Under the pieces are notes generated by a model that did not search any database, was not told the DNA's origin, and saw nothing but the letters and a program-made list of their open reading frames with translations. 64,000 nt of DNA from Silene conica. Taxonomy: Eukaryota; Streptophyta; Magnoliopsida; Caryophyllales; Caryophyllaceae. The position numbers were made by a program, and so were the translations under genes. Shown here one piece after another: positions 1-13,091 of the stretch. Numbering within the stretch: position 1 is the stretch's first letter; each line of letters starts with the position of its first letter. The DNA lies in assembly GCA_029255685.2 (NCBI GenBank), contig CM055316.2, forward strand, positions 84,628,861 to 84,692,860, given 5' to 3'.

Positions 1-2379
1 TTTTTCAATTTCATTTTTTATAAATATCATTATTACTCCTAACTTTAATATCAACTTCGTAAAATACCATAAACGTTCTAATTTGCATATTTTAAGTGTT
101 TAAATTATGCACTTTTGATTGTTTTTTAGTAATAATTTGTTGAATCACTAATATAAATATCAATTGATAAATAGTAAATATTCTTTTTTGCAAATAACCA
201 TTACTTACTCTAATCTAAAGCAGGAAATTGGCCTAGATTAAAGTTGTCTTCCGTTAATATATGCAAAACTAGTATTAGAATTTGATTAAAATGAAAGATA
301 CAATATACTATAAATAATTCACCATATATTTATATAAAGGAAAACACAATGGATAGTACAGTGGTTTATTGTCTATCGTGAATAACCTAAATGTAGTAAA
401 TTTGCAAGTTATTTTCAACTATTATGATAAAAAAGAGTTTATTTACATATCTCATAATAATATATATTATGTAAATATTTTCGTATTTAAATTGTTATGG
501 CACACATTAGTAAAACTTGATAATGTAATTGTTGTTAAATAAAATTCAAATTTCGTAATAGTTATAAACTTATTATGACATGAGAGGTAAGATAAAAAGA
601 AGTTCTTACCTAGCATGGTGTTTAGTGAATTGAAGTAAAGCATTTGGAAAATGGAAACGGGGTAAAAAAGCATATATATTAGAATGCATGCATTGGGCAG
701 ACAGTAGAAATGAGCAAAGATCGTCAGTGAATACATCAACAAACATATATATACAATTTACAATACATAGAGTCGAAGGTGATGGATGAGGTGCATGAAA
801 TGTGTGTTTTGTCACGTAAAAAAAAGCAGCAAAGTCAATGAATCTGTTAAGATTGGAATATTAGTGCGGTCGGCTAATGCTCCAATTAACACTTTGTTTT
901 TTACTTTCGACCGTTTTTATGCTTTATAGTGATGACTACACGGTTTCTTACTACCCCAACATACTCTTTGTCTACGTGCCTTCTCCTTAATGGTTCACTC
1001 CTTTCGTTTTCTGTTATTAGTCGTCCACGTGTCTTTTTTATTCTTTTTTGCTACGTGCTGCTTTTTCATAGGTTTACTGGTCCCTGACAGTTTTTGGCCG
1101 TTGAACTCTTTGTTTTTTCCCCTAATAAATAAAGCAATCCAATCATCCTTTTGTTTTATATCCTCTTTATAAGCCTAATACTAGTATATAATGATAATGA
1201 TAATGATAAACCCACTTTTTCCTCATATGTTCCTATTATCTTCCGCATAATCAGCATCCTACTTATTTTTTGCATCCTTTTCAATTACTACCATGTGATC
1301 ACTTTGATTTTCTTTAAATAAATACCCATATTAGAAGTTACAACATCAATCAACCTAATCATCACATCCCACCAATGTATGCTTTAATCCTTAAAATATC
1401 ACCCCTCTCTATTAACACGAATATTAAGATAATAACGTATATTCCCCACTCACTTGAATAGATGACGGAAATCATTTTTAATTTCTACCTTTTCAGTTTT
1501 TGTCTCGTACGAGTTTTAAGTTTAACACTTACATACTTATTTTTAAAAAAAATCTAAAATATGTTCTTTCCATTTTTAATTAATTCATACTTGCTTATTA
1601 CCTTTTTAAAAAAATCTCCAACAAAAAACAAATATAAACAATTGAAAAAGTAAAATAAATAGGCTATTACTCTCTATTGTTAACGTTTTCAATTAACATT
1701 TACTCGTATATATTTTCTGTTGGCTTGCATGTGAGTGCGTGTATATATACGTATATTTATATATAAAAATAGAGATAAGGTAAGGAAAACGAAAAGAATA
1801 GTGACAACTGACAAAGACCACGGATACGCATGACAATAAAAATGTATGGAAACATACTTTATTTATGAAATTGTGTTAGTGAATAAGTTCCAACTTATAT
1901 GAGTTACGCATGTAACGATTTATATTGGAAATTAGAGAAGAGAAATGTGACTATACTTCGTATAAGATAAAGGGTTACTTTCTTTATTACCAATTGATTT
2001 TAGAGTGCAACGTTATTGATGTTTTGGGTGGACGCTCTCTCTTCCCTCAGTAGAAATAGGAGACAAAGCCGTGTAGAAAATGTGAATAGGAAAAGGCATA
2101 GGCATGTTAGCCAAATAATAAGATGAGGGTTATTTGGAGATGAAGAAAATAGGAGTAGGACCCGGGACAAAATACCGACAAAGAGATTGAGCCCATTAGG
2201 AAGGCCCACCATATCATAACGGTTTGAGTTGCATAATGTAGTAATGAGTCACCAATATGGTCAAGACCCATTTGGTCAAGCCCTACCCCATTACTGTACT
2301 ATTATATTCCATGTCCCAATAATGTGGAGATGTTATTGTTATCCAATATCCTTCCGACCATCCCCTTTTTTTTCGCTTA
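1..2379. other. AT-rich intergenic DNA
   Basis: No coding region, RNA gene or bounded element is recognisable here. The short open frames are low-complexity and show no family motif. A small TAATGA/ATGATA repeat lies near 1188-1210. Confidence 0.6.
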
Positions 2380-2715
2380 GAGCAATAGCAATAGTAGTTC
2401 TTAGCCTAGGGGTTGTTACCAAGAACTTTATTTTTATAGTTCTTCTATTGCATTTAAAGGTTTGTTCTTATTTTTAAGAACCAAGTTCTAAAATAAGAAC
2501 AAAGTTCTTAGCTATTGGAAAATGAGCAACCAATTAATATAACTTTGTAAAATGTGAAAACCAATTTAAAATTATTCATTTTATAAATTTTTTTCACCTA
2601 AGAACTTTATATAAAGTTCTTCTATTGTGAACAAAAGTTCTTAAAAATTGGAATTAATGTACATTGATGTGGCATGTGAAGAACTTTATATAAAGTTTTA
2701 CTTTTGTTATTGCTC
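2380..2715 (+). mobile_element. Harbinger-like MITE, copy A
   Basis: A 336 bp non-coding element bounded by TTA on both sides (2377-2379 and 2716-2718), the usual PIF/Harbinger target duplication. The ends are inverted: GAGCAATAGCAATAG on the left and TTATTGCTC on the right. Internally the motif AAGTTCTT and its complement recur. A second, inverted copy is at about 29.09-29.41 kb, which supports a dispersed family. Confidence 0.7.
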
Positions 2716-2718
2716 TTA

Positions 2719-3245
2719 GTTTTTTTGGTCTGTGTTAGAATGAAGCAATTTCCCAGTCCTAAATTGCTTGCCATTCATTATCACAAATGATTGAGAGTTA
2801 TTACTCCTATCAGTATCTATTACGAGTGACCCAAACTTATGTAAATGTTGATAAATAAAAAATAAAAAATATTGATAATATTATTAGTTCCAACAAAATA
2901 TAAATCTATAAAGCTAGAAATTAAGTCAAAGAATGAGAAATGAGCTAAAAAGAGTGCATGGACCCTTGATGTGTTGGTCATATCACTCATATGTAAATGG
3001 GTGAATAAGAGTGCATGGACGGTTATTGGAATGGAGTTTCTGCTTTCTAGTGGCATACTAGTTTGTATCAATGTATCATGTATGTCATTATGTGTTATGA
3101 CCCCCATAACTTCTTCTTCTTTCTTTTATCCTTTTTAAGATGGAATCCCTTTAATGACTTTCATTATTATTATCCGTGTTACAGCTGAATGTTGGTGATG
3201 AGTTCCTTGTAACAGTGTGTCAAAAGTGTTACGCTACCACAACTT
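2719..3245. other. Intergenic DNA
   Basis: Nothing recognisable. The phrase AAGAGTGCATGGAC occurs twice (near 2951 and 3008). Confidence 0.5.
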
Positions 3246-3543
3246 TTGAGAAACTGCGTGTGTTTGGATAGCAAATTGGGAAGGAAAAGGAGGGGAGGGG
3301 GATGGAGCGAAGGGAAGGGGAAGAAAGGAAAGGGAAGGGAAATGAAGAAGAGTTGTTTGGATAGCAAAAATAAAGTAGAGGAAAAAGGAGGATGATGGAG
3401 GCAGAATGTGATTTTAGTGTATTGGAGTATAGAGAGAGTTACGCCATATTAAATGAATATTTGGTCTTATCATTCTTAAATAGAATTAAAAGAAAGTGAA
3501 TATGATACCCTTTTCTTCCAAATCCTTAATCCAAACATACCCT
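3246..3543. mobile_element. Possible MITE with TGTTTGGAT ends
   Basis: The left end carries GTGTTTGGATAGCAA and the right end ATCCAAACATACCC, an imperfect inverted pair about 300 bp apart around a purine-rich stretch. TGTTTGGATAGCAAA occurs again inside (about 3354), so the element may be composite. I could not find a clean target duplication. Confidence 0.35.
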
Positions 3544-3889
3544 TAATGTATACGATACTTCACGTCTATTCTCTCCTTCTCTGTATAGATGAATATGATA
3601 CCCTAATTGGGTTTTTAGAGAAATTATGAAACTCTAACAAAGTAGGTCATTTTATATCCCTAGTCTACATATAAAAGACTTTAATAATAAAAATGAGATG
3701 GTGTGAATAACATTTAAACACCCAATTCAATGGGTATAAATGCATTGCATGAGCTTTATATTTATTAATGATTTCCATGTGCTTCATGCCTGCAATATGG
3801 GGCATGCAATGCAATTAGGCTATGTATCATATTAATCATATACCAACTTCTTGTCTGTACTATATATTTGTCGTACTATATATTACATG
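3544..3889. other. Intergenic DNA
   Basis: AT-rich, no gene or bounded element seen. Confidence 0.5.
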
Positions 3890-4422
3890 GTACCCCTCAA
3901 TTGTTCGACTCTCTACATGGTACCCCTACACTTTTTAAAACATACATGGTACCCCTAATTGTTGTCATTATCACTACGTGTACCCCTAAACTTTATTTTC
4001 CGTCAATTAAACTCATTTTTAAGCATTAAATGATTACTTAGGTGCATAACCAAACTTGACATTTATCATCTCATGACATAAGACTCTATTAGAATTAATA
4101 TCCATTCTTTAGACGTGATGATTTGGCAAAGATCAATAATTTTTCCTTCCCCTTTATTTTAGCCCATGTATATCTATAAATATTAGAATCGAGATGGATA
4201 TTGAGCCTAATAGAGTCCTTATGTCATGTGATAACAAATGACAAGCTTCCTTACGCGTTCAAGTTATCACTTAAAGCTTAAAAATAAGTTTAATTGACGG
4301 AAAATAAAGTTTAGGGGTACACGTAGTGATAATGACAACAATTAGGGGTACCATGTATGTTTTAAAAAGTGTAGGGGTACCATGTAGAAAGTCGGAAAAT
4401 TGAGGAATACCATGTAAAATAT
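3890..4422. mobile_element. Foldback element with ~140 bp inverted arms
   Basis: The left arm (about 3890-4023) and right arm (about 4271-4422) are long inverted copies of each other. Each arm holds a tandem series of a word like ACATGGTACCCCT (near 3895, 3935 and 3965 in the left arm). The middle (4024-4270) is unrelated AT-rich sequence. Long arms around a non-coding centre suit a foldback or Mutator-type MITE; I could not fix a target duplication. Confidence 0.6.
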
Positions 4423-4910
4423 CCCTTATATATTTATGGCTTACTAATTTAGTTGATTCCAATTTTGAAGTGATAACGTTGGTTTTGATATTTAGCTTTC
4501 ATTTTTTACTAAACCCTAAATATAATATACTCTCCTACTAAAAATATCTAGTCCAAATCAAGTTCCAGACAGACATTTGGTATACGAATAATATGATACA
4601 TAATTACATATTCTAAGGCCTTGACGTAATCAACAAATCAACATATGATCGAAAAGCTTTTACGCAATAACACCACCACAAATCCCATCATATATTTATC
4701 TAATGCAGAAGTCAAGCTGCTGACGTGCCATCACAAGATACAAGCTCCGTTCTACGTGTCGCGTTTTAAAGCATCCTAACATATTGTCCAATAAAATTTG
4801 AATATAAGAGATTGCATTCCAATAAAAAGATTTGATTCCATTTGCAAGCTTCATGGTTGACGTGAATATGTATAACACCCAAAATGAAAATGGAATTAAT
4901 TTGATGCAAA
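4423..4910. other. Intergenic DNA
   Basis: No gene seen. The small open frame on the minus strand here is AT-rich and resembles no family I know. Confidence 0.5.
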
Positions 4911-5474
4911 TGAAATCAAATGGAATCACAAGATTTGACGCCATAAATTCCATTTTAATTTGACTCAAATTAATTCCATTTCAATTAACAATTAATTTGA
5001 CTCCATAAATTCCATAATTTTACAACATTTTATTCCATTTGCATTAGGTTGGTTGACGTGATTATTATGCATTCCATAATTCTACACCTGATTTAATGAC
5101 AAGATTGCATTCCATAAGAACTCAAATTCTCGATACTGAAAAGATTTGGAAACAATAATAATAATGCTAAAACAATAATAATCATGCACAAAATTTCCTA
5201 AAATAATAAGAAATAATGAAATCAAATGGAATCACAAGATTTGACGCCATAAATTCCATTTTAATTTGACTCAAATTAATTCCATTTCAATTAACAATTA
5301 ATTTGACTCCCTAAATTCCATAATTCTACAAGATTTTATTCCATTTGCATTTAGTTGCTTGACGTGATTATTATGCATTTTATAATTCTACACCTGATTT
5401 AATGACAAGATTGCATTCCATAAGAACTCAAATTCGCGATACTGAAAAGATTTGGAAACAATAATAATAATTGC
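4911..5474. repeat. Direct duplication of ~256 bp
   Basis: The segment 4911-5166 recurs almost unchanged at 5217-5474 (offset 306 bp), with about 50 bp between copies. Both begin TGAAATCAAATGGAATCAC and end in an (AAT) run. The few differences imply a fairly recent duplication. ATTCCAT/ATGGAAT words recur throughout. Confidence 0.85.
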
Positions 5475-7399
5475 GTATTAGTCGAGTTGCAAATCTGAGA
5501 TGTTTTAGGGATTAATCAGTGATGTTTTAGGGATTAATCAGTGAGTGTGAGAGAAGCTATTGACTTTATGTGAGGAAAACTAAAATCTGAGATAAACACA
5601 ATCTGATGATGATGGGTTCTATTTGGGGGCAATAATGCACCGACATTGATTATTTAGATTTCTTAATATTATTTTCTCATTTTTTTTTGTTTTTTAACAT
5701 ATATTAATGTATGCGTCTTAATTTATGCGACCGTATTTTAGTTATAATCTTAAACGATTTTTAAAATAACGCTACGTAATTTTTAAACTAATAGTATTTA
5801 TATTTATTTAATATTATTAACAATATTAATTTCATATTATTAAAATACTAAAACAATCAATTTCTTTTTCTTTATATTAATTTCATATTTTTAAATTCTA
5901 AAATAATTAATTTCTTTATCTTTTAATTATTCACAATATTAATTTAAATTACTAAAAATAGACCCGAGAAGTTCACGGGTTATAACCTAGTTGCATCTAT
6001 AGATGTATACATACATACATGCCGCAATTGAGCAACATGCATTTGTTGCATCTGATAATAATGTTGAATTAATTAATTGTTGATTATGTTTAATTAATTA
6101 AGTTAGTTGAACTATATAAATATATATATGTATAGATGTAGTTAGTTATTGGCAACTTGCAATGATTAGAGACAATCTTATAAGATGCCGCATGTTGTAA
6201 GATTAATTATAAGCAAGTGGGAAGCAGCAGGAGATTAATTATCTTGTCTTGTTTAATAATTACTACTCCGTATGATTACTATAATTAAGCATGCATTCAT
6301 TCATACTCCGTTTTTCATAATTAAGATGAAATGTTGCATTTAGCATGCTACCACCTCAGATCATTACTCCATTATTTGTTGAATTAGTTTTACATTTTTC
6401 ACGTATTAAGACATCAACTAAATGACTAATCATCTCAATGCATGTGCCTCTCAACCACAATATATATTCAATTCTTATATCCACGCGCCTCACGTGTGTA
6501 TTCATTTTCAGCCTTGATCAAATAATAGACTACGGACTCATTTTTCATTAGGCACAAGTAGAAAAATAAATTGAACTAAATCATTTACTTTAAACCGAAC
6601 TTGTAAAAGCTAAAATTCATTTAGTTATATTTCATTATGTAAACGAGTTGAAACACCATGACCTGAACCCGCTAATTTTGTGTCGTATTTTCGGATCATG
6701 TCAATGATTGCCGCCTCTATCTAAAACTTCCAATATTTGGCAAGTCTTTCTTATTGAATCATTTGCATCAATATATAACAAATGCTAACTTACAACTTAA
6801 ATTAACTATTATCTCCACGACTCCACATTTCATCCAATTTACTCCTTACATGTATTTTTAGGATAGTTTTGAAAATCGGTTGAGATATTGTCTCACGTTA
6901 AGATAATGGTGTATCCCGTGTATATTATCAAGAAAATTGAAAAACATACGTAAACATGTAACAAAAAATGATCTACTTAAAGTATAAGCGGACTTTACAA
7001 GCCAAGAAATTTATGGAATACAAGCGAATGTTATGGAATATGACCGAGCATATACGTATATAACTTGGTATGGTAATAAAAAAAATTGAAAAACTGGTAA
7101 TTTCCGTGATGTAACTAACAATTTATGATAGTTCATTAAGTAAGCGTGTTCACTGTTTCTTAAACAAGAGTAAGCAAGCATACCGTCATTAACCAAAAGT
7201 GTTTATGGACACGTCTTCATTTACATAGCTAACAATTGGCTGAATACTTGAATGCTTGAATAATTGACATCACCAGATATTAATTACATCCAAACTTAAC
7301 TAATATGGCATACGCCTGAGCCTAAAATTTTAATCAGAAAGTTTTGAAATAGAATTATTATTATTATTATTATACAAATGAATAAGTTCAATCAACTTA
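5475..7399. other. AT-rich intergenic DNA
   Basis: No gene seen. It contains a Helitron-type 3' end (listed separately) and TA/TATG-rich tracts. Confidence 0.5.
5962..5990 (+). mobile_element. Helitron-like 3' terminus
   Basis: A short stem (ACCCG...CGGGT) is followed by TATAA and CCTAG, then a T in the flank. Stem-loop, CTRR end and flanking T are the plant Helitron 3' signature. No convincing 5' TC end was found upstream, so the body is undefined or lost. Confidence 0.5.
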
Positions 7400-8021
7400 T
7401 TCTCTCTCCAATTCTCTCTCTCTAAAAAAAAACCTAAACACTAATTCAACGTCTTGGGGGCTGCCATCTACCTTTTTTGGTGGAGGTAAGCCCCAAATTT
7501 TCCGTTTCGTTCTTCTTTAATTTTTTACGCTAATAACCTCTTGCCTCTCCTTTATTGAAGACTTGTTCTCACCTTTGTGTGAGTTTTGTTCTCACCTTTG
7601 TGTGAGTTTTGTTGTCACTTTCTGGTGAGTTTTGTTCTCACCTTTTGGTGAGATTTTCCCCTCTATTTGAGAGGTTCAAGAATTACGTGGAAGATCGGCG
7701 CTTCATTGTTGATCATATGGAGATAAAACTGCTGTCAGATTGCTCGTTACAAACTTTTTGGTCAAAAGAACTTGATTCTTGTCAATGCTTTAGAAAATTT
7801 GGAGACCTCTTGTGAAAAGCCGCAGAATGCGATATGTTAGAGGATGTGCAGAACCGTCTCATGAGCCCATCAAGTTTAGAAATTTTCTGTTGATCGAGAA
7901 TGTAGTTTATTTGATTTTAATCGTTTTGTGTCATGTCATTCTTGACATATGTTGTAACTACCATGAGATTTTTGATTAATGAAACGATTTTTCCCTTCAA
8001 AAAAAAAAAAAAAAAAAAATA
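7400..8021 (+). mobile_element. Retroposon remnant with poly(A) tail
   Basis: The segment ends in about 23 A residues after TTTTGATTAATGAAACGATT, like the 3' end of a LINE or processed copy. Inside are four spaced copies of a TCTCACC...GTGAG palindrome (7566-7655) and a 68-codon open frame (7609-7815) that I do not recognise. No reverse transcriptase is present, so this is a 5'-truncated or non-autonomous element. The left border is approximate. Confidence 0.45.
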
Positions 8022-10224
8022 TCACGAACGATCATCATTTAAAAAAAAAAATAAAAAATCTAAGTTCAGAGATGAGACTCAATTAAACCGTGTTTTTTGG
8101 ACTTAATTTCAATTCATTATAACTCAATTTAGCCCTATTCAATGCCGCTAGCATCATCAATTTAGAAAAAGATATTAAAGCTATCAATTTAGAAAAAGCT
8201 ATTTAAGTCAGAAAAAGTCAATAATTTAGAAAAAAAACTATTAAAATTTTACGGTGTACTTAGAGAATGACAAGTTCAAAGAAGGGAGAAATGAGTAACT
8301 TTCCGTAAAGGTTTTATTTTAAATCATAGGGATGTCACATAATTTATTTATTTATTTAGTTATTTATTTTAAAAATTATATAATATATCTTACTTAATGA
8401 ATCGATCCCATACACTAAAAGTAATGGTTTTATTTAAAATGGTTCCATACATCCGTAGGCAAAAGTGTGGCTCACAAAATAAAGGCAATTAAAGTATAAA
8501 TTGGAGCATATGGAGCGAGTAGCATATTAATAAACACAAGATTGGATGATATTAATAATTAGGATGAAGAATATGAATAATAATATTGATGTTGATTGAA
8601 TTTGTGATGGAAGTGAAGAAAGGTAATAAAAGTAAAAGTAAAATTAATTTATAAAAATGGGATGTTAATCTAAGAGACTAGGAAGATAATACGGATACAG
8701 AAAGTGTAGAATATCTTCAACATAGAAATGATACAATTATTTGGTAAATGAATAATGAATAGGCCAAAACTTTGGTTAGCCGAAAAGAGAATATTCGGTT
8801 ACCGTTAACGATATACATCAAGTAGCATGCATTACTAATATATTATATTATGGATTATGCATGGTAAGCAATCTTAATGAATGAATGAATATGCTTTGTA
8901 ATTTTGTATGACCTGCCACTATTATTTCAATTACAAAATCTATGTTGGTTCGCAACAGATATGGCCAGGTAGATACACAAACTTCATAATTCATTCATCA
9001 CAATCAAATATTGGTTTCTAACACTTTTAATTTAATCCCGATTAATCTTCAATTCACAAGGATTATAATGTATCTTATACATCATTTTATTTTATACTAC
9101 TTTCTAAAACATTTCATTTATTCCTTTTTTTTGTCACAAAAGAAACCATTTATTTGGAATAATAAACTGAATTTTAAGTCTTTACACTCCAAATTTATGA
9201 CCAATTTATGCCGAATGAATACTTATTGAATATTAAGCACCTTATACCTAACCATCTAATTATATTGGTAATATATGTATAGGTCTTCACTCTTCAGTTA
9301 TTAGCAAGGCATATATTCATGTGCCAGATAATATTCATATGCCAGTTTGCGACATAAACAAAGGCAAAATATTAACAAATGTGTTTGCATTCCTACTTTC
9401 TGTGGCCTAAACTCGCAAGTGCTGCCACATTAGCATGTACTACAATTTTCCTCGGATATTAGCGTCAATTTTTCATGTCAACGGAAATAATCAATTCATA
9501 ACTAAATTATAAAGATAAGCAATATTTAGGGTCAAATTTAAGCCAAAATTTTCCAAGCCAGACGTAAAGCTCACATGCCAAATATATTAGAATTCACTAT
9601 AAAAATAGTATCGATATAACTTAACTGTCTCGAATAAATACCAATTCGAAACCCATAATAATATAATATCTCAATTTTTAAGACTTCAATAATATTAGTA
9701 AATGCCACTAAAATCACCCTAATAGTAACCTCTTTAAGTTATTTTATTATAGCACCGGTTATACCGTCTCTCTCCCTCAAACCCTAACTGTATTTTATTT
9801 ATCAATCACCGTGTTTGATTATATTTGTGATATATATTTTCCAAAGGATTATACCATCATAAATTACAATCACGTTATATAAGAAAATGAATTATGCAAT
9901 TTATTAAATAATGAATTAATTTAACATCCATTTAACATCACCAAATATTACATGTGCTATGTAATACTTCTTTTTTTTTTTTTTTTTTGAAAGGTGCTAT
10001 GTAATACTTCTCATTAAGGCTTGTGTTGGATATTTTAACTCAAAAATATGTGTAATACTTCTCATTAAGACTATTAATTGTTCACAATTTTTCGTTCATC
10101 TTTGGCACAAAGGAGATATACTTAATCCGTTTTGTTATTGAGGTGGATCCGTGAATATATCTATCTTAAGGGAAATTTATTGACTACTATATATATGGTG
10201 CGATTGTGTAAAGTTACCGTCTTA
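8022..10224. other. AT-rich intergenic DNA
   Basis: No gene recognised. Open frames, including one at 9011-9229, are AT-rich chance frames. Confidence 0.5.
9954..10011 (-). mobile_element. Poly(T) insertion with 18 bp target duplication
   Basis: The 18 bp word GTGCTATGTAATACTTCT occurs at 9954-9971 and again at 9994-10011. Between them are only a T run and GAAAG. This is what a target-primed retroposition that copied little beyond the poly(A) tail leaves behind, inserted in minus orientation. Confidence 0.6.
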
Positions 10225-11380
10225 TCTATATTAATATAAGAGCATTTCGTGCAATTTCGTGCGTCCACGTCATCACATTCATTTTATTTTATTTTTAAAT
10301 AAATGTAGGACCCACCACAAAAAATATTGCATTAATTATGAAAAACCAACTTTGTTAATAAAATTATATTGAATAATCAATACAAAATTTCAATGAACTA
10401 TCACCCACAAGTCCATTTAGGTTGCATAAATACAATATGAAAATACAGAATTTTCCCAATAATCCACATAATTTATCAATAATAATAATAAAAAAAAAAA
10501 AAAAAAAAAAGATGAACAAAAAACATTATTAGACAATGAAAATATAAATGATAAAAAAATGGTAAAATAAATAATGTTATTATATTTTACAAGCTTTTAA
10601 CTCTAACATTTAATTTTGACCATCATAATAGCAAATTTTCGAGATATTAATAAATTTGATTATTTTTTTTGAATAAGAAATAGTTTTCTACAAAAAAATG
10701 TTAATAAATAGTACTATTTTAATTTTCAATTTTATAAATGAGATCTACAGAAATTAACAAAATAAATGAACTATAAAATTATGTTAAGTAGATTTTAAAA
10801 CATTCCGTTAAAATAATATTCTACAGGAATTCGTTATAGATATTGAGCTTATCCACTAAAATGAGTAGATCTAAAAATTTTGTTATCATGTTTTAACACT
10901 TAATTCGTGTATTTTTTCACGGATTTAAAACATTTGTAAACTCTTACAATTTTTGCACGTGTTTTAAACTATTATCATTTTTAAAAAAAATATAGTATAA
11001 AATATACATGTATTTTGGTTTAACATTTTTAAATATTAATCATTATATCAATACTAGTGTAATAACACCCGTGAAAATTCACGGGATTGTTCAATTTTAT
11101 TTTTTATAGAGAAGAAATAATTAAGTTCTTAAATATATTAATAACCGAAGTGGTGTATAGATAAAAGTTTTAATAAAAATAATAAAAAAAAGTTTATATA
11201 TAATAAGATATATAAGAACCGTTTGACATATAACTTGAAACAGGGAAAAATATAATTAAAAAAATGGGAAGTTATGGCTTTGTAATAAAAGATGTTTTAG
11301 TTAAGTAACTGAAATAAATGGTTTAATAACTACTTATAATTTAAAAATTAATTAAATTATTAAAATGAAGTAATTTAAAT

Positions 11381-11829
11381 TAGAGCTGGCAAATTATGAC
11401 ACGACACGAAAACACGACACGAACCCGACACGAAGTTAGCGGGTTTGGGTTGAGGCTTAATGACCCATTTATGTAAGTGGGTCGACACGAACACGACACG
11501 ATATTTAATTGGGTCGGGTTTGGGTTGAGCTCTTTGAACACGAACCCGACACGAATGACCTGTTTACTAAATTAATCGGAATTTTTTTATCCTCCATCAC
11601 AGAAATATACTTAAACTTTCCAAATATGGACATGACACGAAAACACGACACGAACCCGACACGAAATTAACGGGTTAGGGTTGAGGCTTGATGACCCATT
11701 TATCTAAGTGGGTCGACACGAACACGACACGAAATTTAATTGGGTCGGGTTTGGGTTGGAGGTTTTGTGACCCGTTTACATGTGACACGAACACGAACCC
11801 GACACGACCCGATCTGTTTGCCAGGTCTA
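11381..11829. mobile_element. hAT-type MITE
   Basis: The ends TAGAGCTGGCAAA and TTTGCCAGGTCTA are inverted, and the flanks are an 8 bp duplication ATTTAAAT (11373-11380, 11830-11837), typical of hAT. The interior is two diverged ~170 bp copies rich in GACACGAACCCGACACGA, about 233 bp apart. The 72-codon frame at 11688 is a by-product of this repeat. Confidence 0.8.
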
Positions 11830-12279
11830 ATTTAAATACGTCATTCTGGAATAAAACAAAATTATTAAAACCCGACTTTAATCAATTATTAAGTATAATA
11901 AGTTAAAACAATTTGAAGCATTTGTTGAGAGCCAGACTTTAATCAATTATTGAGTATAATTAAACGTTACATGATTTGTCATGGCCATTTGTTAAATTGA
12001 AAAGAATTTGTTAAGAATATTGAACACTTTTATAGAAATTGTTTTACAGATTGAAAGATGGAAGATGAATGAAGAGGAAGTGAAAGAGATTTAAGAGAAA
12101 AGAAAGAGGTAGAAGACAACTGTGATTTTCGAGAAGTTTATGGAGAATACAAAAGATTTATGGAAGAATGAAATGGGTTGGAAGAATTCCCTAGACCGGT
12201 TTTTTTGATAAAGTGACTGGTTTCACAAAATTGATGATTAGTTGTTTTTGGTATTTTGAAATTAAGTTTTTTTTATTAG

Positions 12280-12900
12280 GTTTTGAGAATTTGGTACTCA
12301 TATTAATTAATACGGTTAAATTAATAAACATGGTTAATTAGGTGATTGTATAATTAATTTCAGTTTTTATTATTTGGTTTTGAGAATTGGTACCCATATT
12401 AATTAATACGATTATATTAATTAACACGGCTAATTAGGTGGTTATATAGTTAAATTTCAATTTTCTATTTGGTTTTTGAGAATTGGTACCCATATTAATT
12501 AACACGGTTATATTAGTTAAAACGGTTGATTAGGTGGTTGTATAATTAATTTCAGTTTTTTATTTGGTTTTGAGGATTGGTTCCCATATTAATTAACACG
12601 CTTATATTAATTAACACGGTTAATTAGGTGGTTGTATAATTAATTTCAGTTTTTTATTTGGTTTTGTCAATTGGTACCCATATTAATTAATTAATACGGT
12701 TATATCAATTAACAATATTTTCAGTTTTTTATATTGTTTTGAGAATTGGTACTCATATTAATTAACACGATTTATTAGGTGGTTGTATAATTAATTTCAG
12801 ATTTTTATTTGGTTTTGAGAATTGATACTCGTATTAATTAACACGGTTATATACTTATATTAATCAACACGGTTTATTAGGTTGTTGTATAATTTTTAGG
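12280..12900. repeat. Minisatellite, ~95 bp period, seven units
   Basis: The phrase GAGAATTGGTACCCATATTA recurs with variants near 12284, 12381, 12477, 12571, 12666, 12740 and 12818. Each is followed by ATTAAT/ACACGGTTA words and a TAATTAATTTCAG segment. Unit length varies from about 75 to 97 bp. Confidence 0.85.
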
Positions 12901-13091
12901 TGGAAAGATGACCAACTCGGTTAAAAATGATTGGTTTAAAAAAAATTAAAATTGTGAGATTGAATGAGAGACTTGCATTAGCCTAATTCTGAATCCTCAT
13001 TGTGCCACATATGCAGTTTTCCAAGATTCTTTTATATATATAATGATTCTTAAAACTATACTCGTGCAATTTTGCACGTTTTAAAAACTAA

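Larger units (their letters stand above)
11054..13046 (-). mobile_element. Non-autonomous Helitron, minus orientation
   Basis: Read on the minus strand it begins TCATTATATATATAAAAG at 13046, preceded by A. It ends with the stem CCCGTG/CACGGG followed by CTAG at 11054, next to a flanking T. A-to-T insertion, 5' TC, 3' hairpin and CTAG all match Helitrons. It has no replicase and carries a hAT MITE (11381-11829) and a minisatellite (12.28-12.90 kb). Confidence 0.6.
10225..13091 (+). mobile_element. Candidate outer Helitron (non-autonomous)
   Basis: The left end, A then TCTATATTAATATAAGAGC, fits a plant Helitron 5' terminus. The right end has a stem CGTGCAA/TTGCACG (13062-13078), then CTAA followed by T (13088-13092), which fits the 3' rule. 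No Rep/helicase gene is seen. The interval encloses the oppositely oriented element at 11054-13046. The pairing of the two ends is inferred. Confidence 0.4.
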
